From positions 1,788,926-1,852,925 of the forward strand of contig NZ_LOJP01000001.1 in NCBI RefSeq assembly GCF_001553785.1: 64,000 bases of DNA, in the 5' to 3' direction. The position numbers and the translations under genes are program-made. Every line of letters starts with the position of its first letter. Position 1 is the first letter of the stretch. This DNA is from Actinoplanes sp. TFC3 (GTDB lineage Bacteria > Actinomycetota > Actinomycetes > Mycobacteriales > Micromonosporaceae). Below, piece by piece: positions 56,988 to 64,000 of this stretch. The notes beneath the pieces were generated by a model, which was not told where the DNA came from, did not search any database, and was given only the letters and a program-made list of their open reading frames with translations.

Positions 56988-58937
56988 ATGGCCGCTCCCA
57001 AGAAGGTAGCCCCGGCCCGGGCAACCACGACCCGAGCCAGCACGGCGCGGGCCACCACCGCGGCTAAGCCCGCCGCTGAGCGTGTTGCCGCTGCTAAGCC
57101 TGCTGCTTCCTCGGCTAAGGCTGGTGGCGCTTCGGCTAAGCCTGCTGCTTCCCCGGCTAAGCCTGCTGCTTCCCCGGCTAAGGCTGCGGCTTCGAAGGGC
57201 GCGTCCGCTAAGGCTGGTGCTGCGAAAGCTGGTGTCGCTAAGGCTGCTGCTACCCGGACTGGCGCTGGTAAGACCGGCGTTGCCAAGGCTGGTGCTGTGA
57301 AGAGCGCTTCCGCTGGTGCTGGTGCTGGTGCCGGTAGGTCTGCTGCGGCGAAGAGCGCTCCGGCTAAGGCTGGCGCCGCCAAGACCAGCGCGGTCAAGGG
57401 CGGCGGGACTAAGGCCAGCGTTTCGACGGCGGCTGCCGCGAAGGGGGCTGCTGCTAAGGGCAGTGGGGCCAAGGCGAGCGTTTTGAAGGCCGGTGCCGGG
57501 AAGACTGCTGCCAAGGGCGGCGCGGTCAAGTCCACGGCTACGAAGGGCGCCGCGGCCAAAACCTCTGCGGTGAAGAGTGCGGCCAAGACCTCCGCGGTGC
57601 AGAGTGCGGGCAAGACCTCCGCGGCAAAGACCGCGGGCAAGGCCTCCGCGGTGAAGAGTGCGGCTAAGCCGGTCGCTAAGAAGCCCGCTGCTAAGCGCGT
57701 CGCTGCGGCCACCTCCACTGCCGGGAAGACGGCCACCACCGCCACGGTGACGACTACCGAAGCCACCAAGCCCGCCGCGGCAAAGCGCACCGCTGCTGCC
57801 GGGAAGGCCGCCGCTGCGCAGGCCATGACTGCGGTTAAGTCGACTACGGCTCAGTCAGGCGGGGCTGAGGCGGCGGCTGGCGCCAAGCGTACGGCTGCTG
57901 CTAAGGCTCCTTCACGGACCAGCGTCGCGACGGCTCCGGCCACGAAGACCACCGCTGAGAAGGCGCCTGCGACCAAGGCGGCTGCTGGGCGCGGGGGGAG
58001 TGCCGTTGCTTCGGCCGCTACGGCCAAGGGGGGAACTGCGCGTAAGGCTGTTGGTAAGGCCTCGGTCGCTAACGGTTCGGCCGCCGCCACGATGATGAAG
58101 CCCGCCGCAACGAAGCCCGCCGCAACGAAGGCGACCGCAACGAAGGCGACCGCAACTAAGGCGGCGTCCAAGGCGAATTCTCCTGCTGAGGCGACCGCTT
58201 CGAAGGCCAGGGCTGCCTCGTCCAAGGCTGCCTCGTCGACCGGTGCTAAGACGGCGGCTGAGTCGGTTGGGGCTGCGCGACCCGTTGCGGTTAAGGGGAC
58301 CGGCGCCAAGAACGCTGCCACGGGCCTGGCGAGCAAGGGCGCTGGTGCGGGCAGGGGACGCAAGGGCGCGGATGCGGCCGGCAAGGCTGGTGCGGCTAAG
58401 TCGACCGCTAAGTCGGTGGCTAAGAAGGCGACTACTGCGATGAAGTCGGCTGCTTCTCAGGCTTCGGGTGCTGCGGCTGAGGTGACGGGCGCTAAGTCGG
58501 CAGGTACCAAGGCGAGGGGGGCTGGGGCGACCGCCTCCCGGCCGGCGGCCGCCAAGCCAACCGCGGCTAAGAGCACGGCCGCTAAGAATGCGGCGGCCAA
58601 GAGCACGGCGGCCAAGAGCACTGCCGCGAAGAGCACGGCGGCTAAGGGCTCAGCCGCTAACGGTGCGGCGGCTGGGAGTGCGGTGGGTGGCAGTGCGGCG
58701 AGCAGGAGCGCCCGAGCCAATGCCATGGCGGGCAAGGCAGCCAACGCGCCTGAGGTGACTGCCCGGGGAGCGGCGAACACCGCTCGGGCTGGCAAGGCGG
58801 CCAATGCCAAGAGCACGGGAATGACCAAGAGTTCGGCCACCAATGCTGGTGCGGCGACGGCTCGCAACAGCAAGGCGGCGATGAGCAGGGTGTCGGCGAA
58901 CAAGGCCTCAGCGCGCAAGGCCACTGCCAAGCGCTGA
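56988..58937 (+). CDS. giant Lys/Ala-rich histone H1-like protein
   Basis: This 649-residue low-complexity protein is made almost wholly of Ala, Lys, Thr, Ser, Gly and Val. Degenerate AAK(S/T/P) units run throughout, and near-perfect runs of AAKSTAAKSTAAKS lie around residues 520-560. It resembles the tails of eukaryotic H1 and bacterial H1-like nucleoid proteins but has no folded HU, Lsr2 or winged-helix domain. It is strongly basic with few acidic residues and no Cys or Trp that I can see. AAGGAGG lies before ATG 56988. DNA binding and compaction are inferred from composition. Confidence 0.85.
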   Translation: MAAPKKVAPARATTTRASTARATTAAKPAAERVAAAKPAASSAKAGGASAKPAASPAKPAASPAKAAASKGASAKAGAAKAGVAKAAATRTGAGKTGVAKAGAVKSASAGAGAGAGRSAAAKSAPAKAGAAKTSAVKGGGTKASVSTAAAAKGAAAKGSGAKASVLKAGAGKTAAKGGAVKSTATKGAAAKTSAVKSAAKTSAVQSAGKTSAAKTAGKASAVKSAAKPVAKKPAAKRVAAATSTAGKTATTATVTTTEATKPAAAKRTAAAGKAAAAQAMTAVKSTTAQSGGAEAAAGAKRTAAAKAPSRTSVATAPATKTTAEKAPATKAAAGRGGSAVASAATAKGGTARKAVGKASVANGSAAATMMKPAATKPAATKATATKATATKAASKANSPAEATASKARAASSKAASSTGAKTAAESVGAARPVAVKGTGAKNAATGLASKGAGAGRGRKGADAAGKAGAAKSTAKSVAKKATTAMKSAASQASGAAAEVTGAKSAGTKARGAGATASRPAAAKPTAAKSTAAKNAAAKSTAAKSTAAKSTAAKGSAANGAAAGSAVGGSAASRSARANAMAGKAANAPEVTARGAANTARAGKAANAKSTGMTKSSATNAGAATARNSKAAMSRVSANKASARKATAKR

Positions 58938-58954
58938 AGCTCAGCAACACCATC

Positions 58955-58990
58955 CGGAGGGGCCGCACCGTGCTTGGTGCGGCCCCTCCG
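58955..58990 (+). terminator. terminator of the H1-like gene
   Basis: CGGAGGGGCCGCACC (58955-58969) pairs perfectly with GGTGCGGCCCCTCCG (58976-58990) over 15 bp with a six-base loop, 17 bases past the stop. There is no T run. Confidence 0.8.
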
Positions 58991-59135
58991 CGCATCCACG
59001 AACCAACCGCGCCCACGAATCAACCGCGCCACGCCCGACCCGCGCCGCCTGAGCCGCACACAAACAGCCCGCACTCAGCAAACAAGCCGCATTGACAATT
59101 GAGCAGCCCACGACCGCGCGTGTTAGGAATGAGCC

Positions 59136-60545
59136 GTGCCGATTGTGCGTGTCTCCGCTCCCCAGATCGACTTTTCCGTACTGCGTGATGAGTTGGCCTT
59201 GCCGGCCTCCTTCAGCCCCGCGGCGCAGCAGGAAGCCGAGCAAGCCGCCAAGATCCCGCTCCCGGAGACTGACCGGACCGATGTTCCTCTGGTGACCGTC
59301 GACCCGGCTACGTCGCGGGATCTCGATCAGGCCATGCATCTCTCGCAGCGCGATGGCGGGGGGTATCGGGTTCGGTACGCCATTGCTGACGTGGCTTCGT
59401 ACGTGGAAATCGGGTCGGCCCTGGAGGCGGAGACCTGGGCTCGGGGGCAGACCATCTACCTGCCGGATGGGAAGGTTCCCCTGCATCCGCAGGTGCTCAG
59501 TGAGGGGGCGGTCAGCCTTCTTCCCGACGTTGATCGGGCGGCTGTGTTGTGGACCATCGACCTTGACGCCGGTGGGGGTATTGCGGGCGTTGAGCTGGGA
59601 CGGGCGCGGGTGCGCAGCCGGGCCAAGTTGAGTTACGCCGAGTTGCAGGAGGCCTCGACTCTGCCGGAGGCCGTTTCCTTGTTACCCGAGATCGGGGCGT
59701 TGCTGGCGCAGCGGGCCGCGGAGCGGGGGGCGGTCAACCTACCGCTGCCCGAGCAGGAGATCGAGCCGGAGGGGGACGGGCTGCGGCTGGTGCTGCGCGC
59801 GCCGCTGCCGATGGAAGAGTACAACGCTCAGATCTCTCTGCTGACCGGGATGGCGGCGGCGTCCATCATGCTGGCCGGCGGTATCGGCCTCCTGCGGACC
59901 ATGCCGGCGCCTAAGCCGGAGGCCGTCGTCAAGTTGCAAGCGGCGGCGCGCTCACTGCACATCTCCTGGCCGGAAGGGGCCAGCGTGGGCACGGTGGTCG
60001 CGTCGGTCGATCCGGGGGATCCGCGCGGGGCCGCATTCCTCGACCAAGCGGCGGAGTTGCTGCGCGGGGCCGCTTACACCGCATTTGACGGTACGGAACC
60101 AGAGCTGACCGGTCACGGCGGCGTGGGCGCACCGTACGCTCACGTCACCGCCCCGCTGCGCCGGTTGGCGGACCGCTACGCGACCGAGGTGTGCCTGGCG
60201 TTGCACGAAGGCCGGCCGGTTCCGCAGTGGGCACGCGAGGCCCTGCCGCGGCTACCCAAAACCATGGCGGCCACGGATCGGGTGGCCTCGGCCGCGTCCC
60301 GGGGGGCCGTTTCGCTGGCCGAGGCCGTGCTGCTGGCCGGGCGGGTGGGGGAGACGTTCGAGGCCGGGGTGCTCGACCTCGACGAGAAGCGCGGCGGAGG
60401 CACTGTGGCGATCGACGAGCCGGCAGTGCAGTCGCGGTGCCTGGGGCGACTGCCGCTGGGCGAGCGGGTTCCCGTACGGCTGACCGAAGCTGATCCTCGG
60501 ACGCGCACCGTGCTCTTCGCGGCTATTGGCCAGCCACGTCGATAA
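59136..60545 (+). CDS. RNB-domain ribonuclease (RNase II/R family)
   Basis: In this 469-residue protein the RNB catalytic centre DPATSRDLDQAMHL (near residue 56) has the Asp cluster for Mg. YRVRYAIADVASYV, YLPDGKVPLHPQVLSEGAVSLLPD and APYAHVTAPLRRLADRY (near residue 335) complete the family pattern. It lacks clear cold-shock and S1 domains at the ends, as in the short actinobacterial version, so substrate range may differ from RNase R. GTG 59136 is the start. It overlaps the convergent quinone reductase gene by 23 bases. Confidence 0.92.
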   Translation: MPIVRVSAPQIDFSVLRDELALPASFSPAAQQEAEQAAKIPLPETDRTDVPLVTVDPATSRDLDQAMHLSQRDGGGYRVRYAIADVASYVEIGSALEAETWARGQTIYLPDGKVPLHPQVLSEGAVSLLPDVDRAAVLWTIDLDAGGGIAGVELGRARVRSRAKLSYAELQEASTLPEAVSLLPEIGALLAQRAAERGAVNLPLPEQEIEPEGDGLRLVLRAPLPMEEYNAQISLLTGMAAASIMLAGGIGLLRTMPAPKPEAVVKLQAAARSLHISWPEGASVGTVVASVDPGDPRGAAFLDQAAELLRGAAYTAFDGTEPELTGHGGVGAPYAHVTAPLRRLADRYATEVCLALHEGRPVPQWAREALPRLPKTMAATDRVASAASRGAVSLAEAVLLAGRVGETFEAGVLDLDEKRGGGTVAIDEPAVQSRCLGRLPLGERVPVRLTEADPRTRTVLFAAIGQPRR

Positions 60546-61539
60546 GCACCTTGCCCACGGCGCCCTGTTCGACGGCGGCGTGCGCGTCGGCCGTGCGGTC
60601 GAGCGGGTAGTGGTGCAGCGCCAGGCCGTGTTCCTCGCCAACCGGTAGCGCGCCGTCGCGCAACGCCGCGGTGATGTCCTCGCCCGCGGCTTGCAGCGCC
60701 TGCTCACTGAGCGTGTACAGGATGAGGAACTGCACGCGGGTATTGACCATCATGTTCGGCCGTACGTCCAGAGTGATCGTGTCGCCGCCGTTGTTGGCGT
60801 AGATCGCGATCGTGGCGTGGTTGGCCGCCACCGCCTGGTTGAGCTGCGCGTTGGGCCCGGGGGAGACCTCCACGATGATGTCCACGCCGTCCGGGGCGAG
60901 CGCGCGGATCTCCTTGGCCGGCTCGCCCTCGCGGTAGTTGACCGTGTGGTGCGCGCCTGCGGCGGTGGCCAGCGCGGCCTTCTCGGGGCTGCTGATGGTG
61001 GTGATCACGGTGGCCCCGGCCCAGCGCGCGAGCTGGATGGCGGCATGCCCGACCGCGCCGGCACCGCCCGCCACCAGCACCACTTTGCCGTTCAGGGCGC
61101 CGGGGGACAGCCTCTGCGGTCCAGTTTCGCTTACCGTCAGGGCGCGGTGCGCAGTTACCGCCGGTACGCCCAGAGCTGCGCCCACCTCGTAGGAGATCTC
61201 GTCAGGCAGGGGAAAGACCCGCTCGCTGTCCACGACGGTGTACTCGGCGGCCGTGCCGTAGGGGCTGCCGTGCGAGGCCAGCATGACCCAGACCCGGTCA
61301 CCGGGTCGGTGAGCCGTGACGCCCGAGCCGATCGCGTCCACCACCCCGGCCGCGTCCTGACCCGGGGTGACCTCCTCGAACGGCAGGTCCCCGGCCGAGC
61401 GGCGCTTCCAGTCGGTTGGGTTGACCCCGGCACGCACGGTGCGCACCCGCACCTGACCCGGGCCGGGCTCGGGAACGTCACGGTCGGCCAGCTTCAGTAC
61501 CGAGGTGTCGCCGGTCTTGGAGTACACGATCGCCTTCAT
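60523..61539 (-). CDS. NADPH:quinone reductase-like MDR oxidoreductase
   Basis: In this 338-residue zinc-free MDR protein, VRAGVNPTDWKRR near residue 37 and GQDAAGVVDAIGSGV are in the GroES-like domain, and VLVAGGAGAVGHAAIQLARWAG near residue 153 is the NADPH-binding loop. TVNYREGEP near residue 198 suits quinone oxidoreductase (zeta-crystallin-like) proteins. GGGAG precedes ATG 61539. It is followed downstream by the convergent RNB gene. It is only distantly like the MDR gene at 5507-6400. Confidence 0.9.
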   Translation of the reverse strand: MKAIVYSKTGDTSVLKLADRDVPEPGPGQVRVRTVRAGVNPTDWKRRSAGDLPFEEVTPGQDAAGVVDAIGSGVTAHRPGDRVWVMLASHGSPYGTAAEYTVVDSERVFPLPDEISYEVGAALGVPAVTAHRALTVSETGPQRLSPGALNGKVVLVAGGAGAVGHAAIQLARWAGATVITTISSPEKAALATAAGAHHTVNYREGEPAKEIRALAPDGVDIIVEVSPGPNAQLNQAVAANHATIAIYANNGGDTITLDVRPNMMVNTRVQFLILYTLSEQALQAAGEDITAALRDGALPVGEEHGLALHHYPLDRTADAHAAVEQGAVGKVLIDVAGQ

Positions 61540-61554
61540 GCCAACTCCCAGCTG

Positions 61555-62001
61555 TTACGGCAGGTGCGGGGTCCCGGTCCCGTCAAGCGCCCAGTCCGGG
61601 TGGTGGGTGACCTCCCAGAGGTGCCCGTCCGGGTCGGTGAAGTAACCGCGGTACGCGCCGGACTCCGCGGGCTTGCCGGCGCTCACCAGCGTGGCCCCGG
61701 CCTGCACCACCGACCGTAGCGCGTCGTCAACCGCGTCCGGGTGATCCAGCACGATGGTCAGCATGGTGGCCCGGGTGCCGTCGGCGATGTGCGGGGCGGC
61801 CCGCGGCGGCAGGCCCGCGTCCACGGTCAGGTCACCGGCCGGGACCAGCGAGAACAGGCCCCCGGCGGTGTGGAAGTAGCTGACCACGCCGGGCACCGAC
61901 ACCGACGACAGCCGCCAGCCCAGCGAGCGGTAGAACTCCGTCGCGCGGGCGACGTCGGACACGCCGAGGGTGGCGACGCCGACTCGGGCAGGAACGGTCA
62001 T
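61555..62001 (-). CDS. VOC (glyoxalase-like) family protein
   Basis: In this 148-residue protein, VGVATLGVSDVARATEFYRSLGW at the start and YRGYFTDPDGHLWEVTHHPDW near residue 118 are the two betaalphabetabetabeta module ends, with the His and Glu metal positions of the family. GGAGG lies six bases before ATG 62001. It is 15 bases upstream of the quinone reductase gene on the same strand, so the two probably share a transcript. The substrate is unknown. Confidence 0.9.
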   Translation of the reverse strand: MTVPARVGVATLGVSDVARATEFYRSLGWRLSSVSVPGVVSYFHTAGGLFSLVPAGDLTVDAGLPPRAAPHIADGTRATMLTIVLDHPDAVDDALRSVVQAGATLVSAGKPAESGAYRGYFTDPDGHLWEVTHHPDWALDGTGTPHLP

Positions 62002-62066
62002 GGGGCACCTCCGGGTACGAAGTCTGCCACGTTATAGATCATGCCCGAATCGGCGATTTGACCCCT

Positions 62067-62897
62067 CTAGAACGTGTGCTCCGCCGCAGGGAACTCACCC
62101 GAGCGCACCTCGTCGGCGTACTGACGTACAGCGGTGCCCAACACGTCGGCCAGGTTGGCGTAGCGCTTGACGAACCGCGGCGCCTTGCCCTCGCGCAGCC
62201 CGGCCAGGTCCTGCCAGACCAGCACCTGCGCGTCGGTGTCCGGGCCTGCCCCGATGCCCACGGTCGGGATCGGCAGCTCCTTGGTGATCTGCTTGGCCAC
62301 CTCACCCATCACCATCTCCAGCACCACCGCGAACGCGCCCGCCTCGGTGACCGCACGCGCGTCGGCGATGACTTCCTCGGCGGCGCTGCCCCGGCCCTGC
62401 ACCCGGTAGCCGCCGATGGTGTGCTCGCTCTGCGGGGTGAAGCCGACGTGCGCCATCACCGGGATGCCCGCGCCGGTCAGGGCCTCGATCTGCGCGGCGA
62501 CGCGCCGGCCGCCTTCGAGCTTGACGGCGTGCACGCCGCCTTCCTTCATGAACCGTACGGCGGTGCGCAACGCCTGCGCCGGGCCCTCCTCGTACGAGCC
62601 GAACGGCAGGTCCGCCACGATCAGCGCGGTGCTGGTGGCGCGTACCACCGCTCGTACCAGGGGAAGCAGTTCGTCAGTGGTGACCGGCAGCGTGGTCTCG
62701 TAGCCGAACACGTTGTTGGCCGCCGAGTCGCCGACCAGCAGCACCGGGATGCCGGAGCGGTCGAACAGCGCGGCGGTGTACTGGTCGTACGAGGTGAGCA
62801 TCGCCCAGCGGTCACCCCGCTCCTTGGCGGCCAGCAGGTCGCGCGTGCGGACTCGGCGGGTGGGCGGTCCCCCGTACAGCGCAGGGATCTCAGACAT
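62067..62897 (-). CDS. panB: 3-methyl-2-oxobutanoate hydroxymethyltransferase
   Basis: This 276-residue TIM-barrel enzyme adds a hydroxymethyl group from methylene-tetrahydrofolate to 2-oxoisovalerate, the first step of pantothenate synthesis. [21 protein letters not shown] near residue 53 holds metal-binding Asp, VKLEGG near residue 125 and [14 protein letters not shown] near residue 143 follow, and [20 protein letters not shown] near residue 217 is conserved. AAGGAG precedes ATG 62897. panC/panD are not in the window. Confidence 0.96.
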   Translation of the reverse strand: MSEIPALYGGPPTRRVRTRDLLAAKERGDRWAMLTSYDQYTAALFDRSGIPVLLVGDSAANNVFGYETTLPVTTDELLPLVRAVVRATSTALIVADLPFGSYEEGPAQALRTAVRFMKEGGVHAVKLEGGRRVAAQIEALTGAGIPVMAHVGFTPQSEHTIGGYRVQGRGSAAEEVIADARAVTEAGAFAVVLEMVMGEVAKQITKELPIPTVGIGAGPDTDAQVLVWQDLAGLREGKAPRFVKRYANLADVLGTAVRQYADEVRSGEFPAAEHTF

Positions 62898-62927
62898 GGT
62901 GATCTCCTTCCCTCGAGGCCGCGGAAT

Positions 62928-62968
62928 GCGGTCCCCGGGTCTGAACGAATCGTCGCACCGGGGACCGC
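62928..62968 (-). terminator. hairpin between nadE and panB
   Basis: GCGGTCCCCGG (62928-62938) pairs perfectly with CCGGGGACCGC (62958-62968) across a 19-base loop, just past the nadE stop and before the panB ribosome site. It may end the nadE transcript or shape the panB leader. Confidence 0.55.
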
Positions 62969-62995
62969 CGCATCGTCAGAGGCCAGTGGAGCTGG

Positions 62996-64000
62996 TCACA
63001 CGCCCTCGCGGAAGCGGTTGGTGATGGGCAGGCGGCGGTCGCGGCCGAACGCCTTGATGGAGATCTTGGTGCCCGGGGCGGACTGGCGGCGCTTGTACTC
63101 GGCGATGTCCACCAGACGCAGGATCCGATCCACCAGCGCCTCGTCGTGTCCGGCTTCGATCAGGTCGGCGCGGCCCTTGTCGCCGTCGATGTAGCCGTTG
63201 AGGATCGCGTCGAGGACGTCGTAGTCGGGCAGCGAGTCCGAGTCGACCTGACCCGGGCGCAGCTCGGCGGACGGCGGCTTGGTGATCGAGTTCTCCGGCA
63301 CCGGTGGCTCGCCACCGCGGCGGGCCGCATCGGCGTTGCGCCAGTTCGCCAGCCGCCACACCAACGTCTTGGGCACGTCCTTGAGCGGGTTGAAGCCACC
63401 CACCGAGTCGCCGTACAGCGTCGAGTAGCCGACCGCCAGCTCACTCTTGTTGCCGGTGGTCAGCACCAGGTGGCCCTCCTGGTTCGACAGCGCCATCAGG
63501 ATGACGCCCCGCACGCGGGCCTGCAGGTTTTCCACAGCCAGCCCGGACAGCGACATGTTGGCAAGGAACGCGTCGACCATCGGCTGGATCGGCTCGATGC
63601 GGTAGTCCAGCCCGGTGCGCTTGGCCAGCTCGGCGGCGTCGTCCTTGGAGTGCCCGGAGGAGTAGCCCGAGGGCATGGAGACGCCCACCACGCGCTCCGC
63701 CCCGATGGCATCCACAGCGATGGCCGCCACCACCGCCGAGTCGATGCCGCCGGACAGGCCCAGCACCACCGAGCGGAAGCCGTTCTTCTCCACGTAGTCG
63801 TGCAGTCCGAGGGTCAGCGCCGACCAGATCTCGGCCTCGTCGGTGATGCGTTCGGCGATGCCGCCCACGGCTGGGCCGTCGATCAGCGGGCGCGGCTGGG
63901 TGGTCAGCTCGACGCGCTCGATGCTCAGGTCGTCGGCGCCGCGCTCCTCGCCGTGCAGCGACTCGGCGGACGCCTCGGGGGCGGGCGCCGGGGGCGGGGT
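62996..64000 (-). CDS. nadE: glutamine-dependent NAD+ synthetase, C-terminal part (5' end outside window)
   Basis: The synthetase domain is complete, and the open frame reaches the window edge through a Pro/Ala/Glu-rich linker (PAPEASAESLHGEE) and ERVELTTQPRPLIDG. This shows a larger protein with the N-terminal nitrilase-type glutaminase cut off. VVLGLSGGIDSAVVAAIAVDA is the ATP-pyrophosphatase loop, and TTGNKSELAVGYSTLYGDSVGGFNPLKDV is the NaAD-binding region. It amidates nicotinate adenine dinucleotide to NAD using glutamine. Full proteins are about 580 residues. Confidence 0.95.
   Translation of the reverse strand, partial: TPPPAPAPEASAESLHGEERGADDLSIERVELTTQPRPLIDGPAVGGIAERITDEAEIWSALTLGLHDYVEKNGFRSVVLGLSGGIDSAVVAAIAVDAIGAERVVGVSMPSGYSSGHSKDDAAELAKRTGLDYRIEPIQPMVDAFLANMSLSGLAVENLQARVRGVILMALSNQEGHLVLTTGNKSELAVGYSTLYGDSVGGFNPLKDVPKTLVWRLANWRNADAARRGGEPPVPENSITKPPSAELRPGQVDSDSLPDYDVLDAILNGYIDGDKGRADLIEAGHDEALVDRILRLVDIAEYKRRQSAPGTKISIKAFGRDRRLPITNRFREGV

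Noticed and set aside
56858..57826. Ala/Val-rich minus-strand frame opposite the H1-like gene
   Set aside because: It results from antisense reading of GCC/AAG repeats; no start signal.
58540..58660. Short regularly spaced repeats suggesting CRISPR
   Set aside because: The repeats are the in-frame AAKST codons of the H1-like gene, with no unique spacers.

Overview
The window is about 70% GC, uses GTG starts freely, has dense short-spaced genes with ATGA/GTGA overlaps, and has strongly G/C-ending codons. The gene set (fabD-fabH-acpP-fabF behind a PucR/FasR regulator, homodimeric aceE, DUF3145, DUF3052, a TIGR02569-like protein, an RNase H/CobC fusion, a mycothiol-type DinB protein, many ECF-type and XRE regulators, secreted xylanase and chitinase) points to a filamentous actinomycete. 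My inference is Micromonosporaceae, probably Actinoplanes-like. No phage, insertion sequence, CRISPR array or replication origin was seen. The window reads as ordinary chromosome with an accessory-rich middle.

Layout. 1-6.4 kb: partial alpha/beta hydrolase, beta-carbonic anhydrase, DUF3145 protein, GH3 lipoprotein, AraC regulator divergent from a quinone reductase. 6.4-11.2 kb: type II fatty-acid synthesis operon fabD-fabH-acpP-fabF with its FasR-like regulator upstream. 11.4-14.3 kb: a possible small peptide gene, a TetR regulator, a degenerate ECF sigma factor with a membrane partner, and a secreted anchored protein. 14.5-25.2 kb: gltX, MFS transporter, aceE, a frameshifted YjbQ gene, a fused alpha/beta 2-oxoacid dehydrogenase E1, DUF3052, a 1-Cys peroxiredoxin and tRNA-Val(TAC). 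25.2-34.9 kb: small hypothetical genes, a GH10 xylanase with a CebR-type operator, a RibD-like reductase, an orphan barstar, GNAT and DGPF proteins, a small secreted Cys peptide and a stand-alone prim-pol domain protein. 35-39.7 kb: XRE/TPR regulator plus flavoprotein pair, then the coupled Nif3 / zinc-ribbon / RNase H-phosphatase operon. 39.8-46.6 kb: CGNR regulator and dehalogenase-like hydrolase, an ECF42-type sigma factor with its DGPF protein, GH18 chitinase, DUF3311 plus a sodium:solute symporter, and a MarR regulator. 46.7-56.2 kb: VOC protein, rnpB (RNase P RNA), nucleotidyltransferase, PLP dehydratase, an atypical GAPDH paralogue, an ABC-2/YhgE-type membrane protein, ribA, an M15 peptidase, a methyltransferase and asd. 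56.6-64 kb: a 649-residue Lys/Ala-rich H1-like protein, an RNB ribonuclease, a second quinone reductase, panB and the 3' part of nadE.

How it fits together. Core functions here are lipid synthesis (fab operon), pyruvate and branched 2-oxoacid oxidation (aceE, fused E1), translation and RNA processing (gltX, tRNA-Val, rnpB, RNase H, RNB nuclease), and cofactor or amino-acid synthesis (ribA, asd, panB, nadE). Polysaccharide use is represented by GH3, GH10 and GH18 enzymes, two of which carry recognisable operator-like palindromes.

Most unusual items: a GAPDH-fold protein that keeps the Cys but has Leu at the catalytic His position, driven by a near-consensus promoter with a palindrome in its spacer; the giant H1-like protein; an orphan barstar; a degenerate sigma factor; a single-base frameshift in yjbQ; two tandem hairpins ahead of an uncharacterised membrane protein; and a duplicated terminator-like block behind tRNA-Val. 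I did not find a multi-gene system that I would confidently call new.
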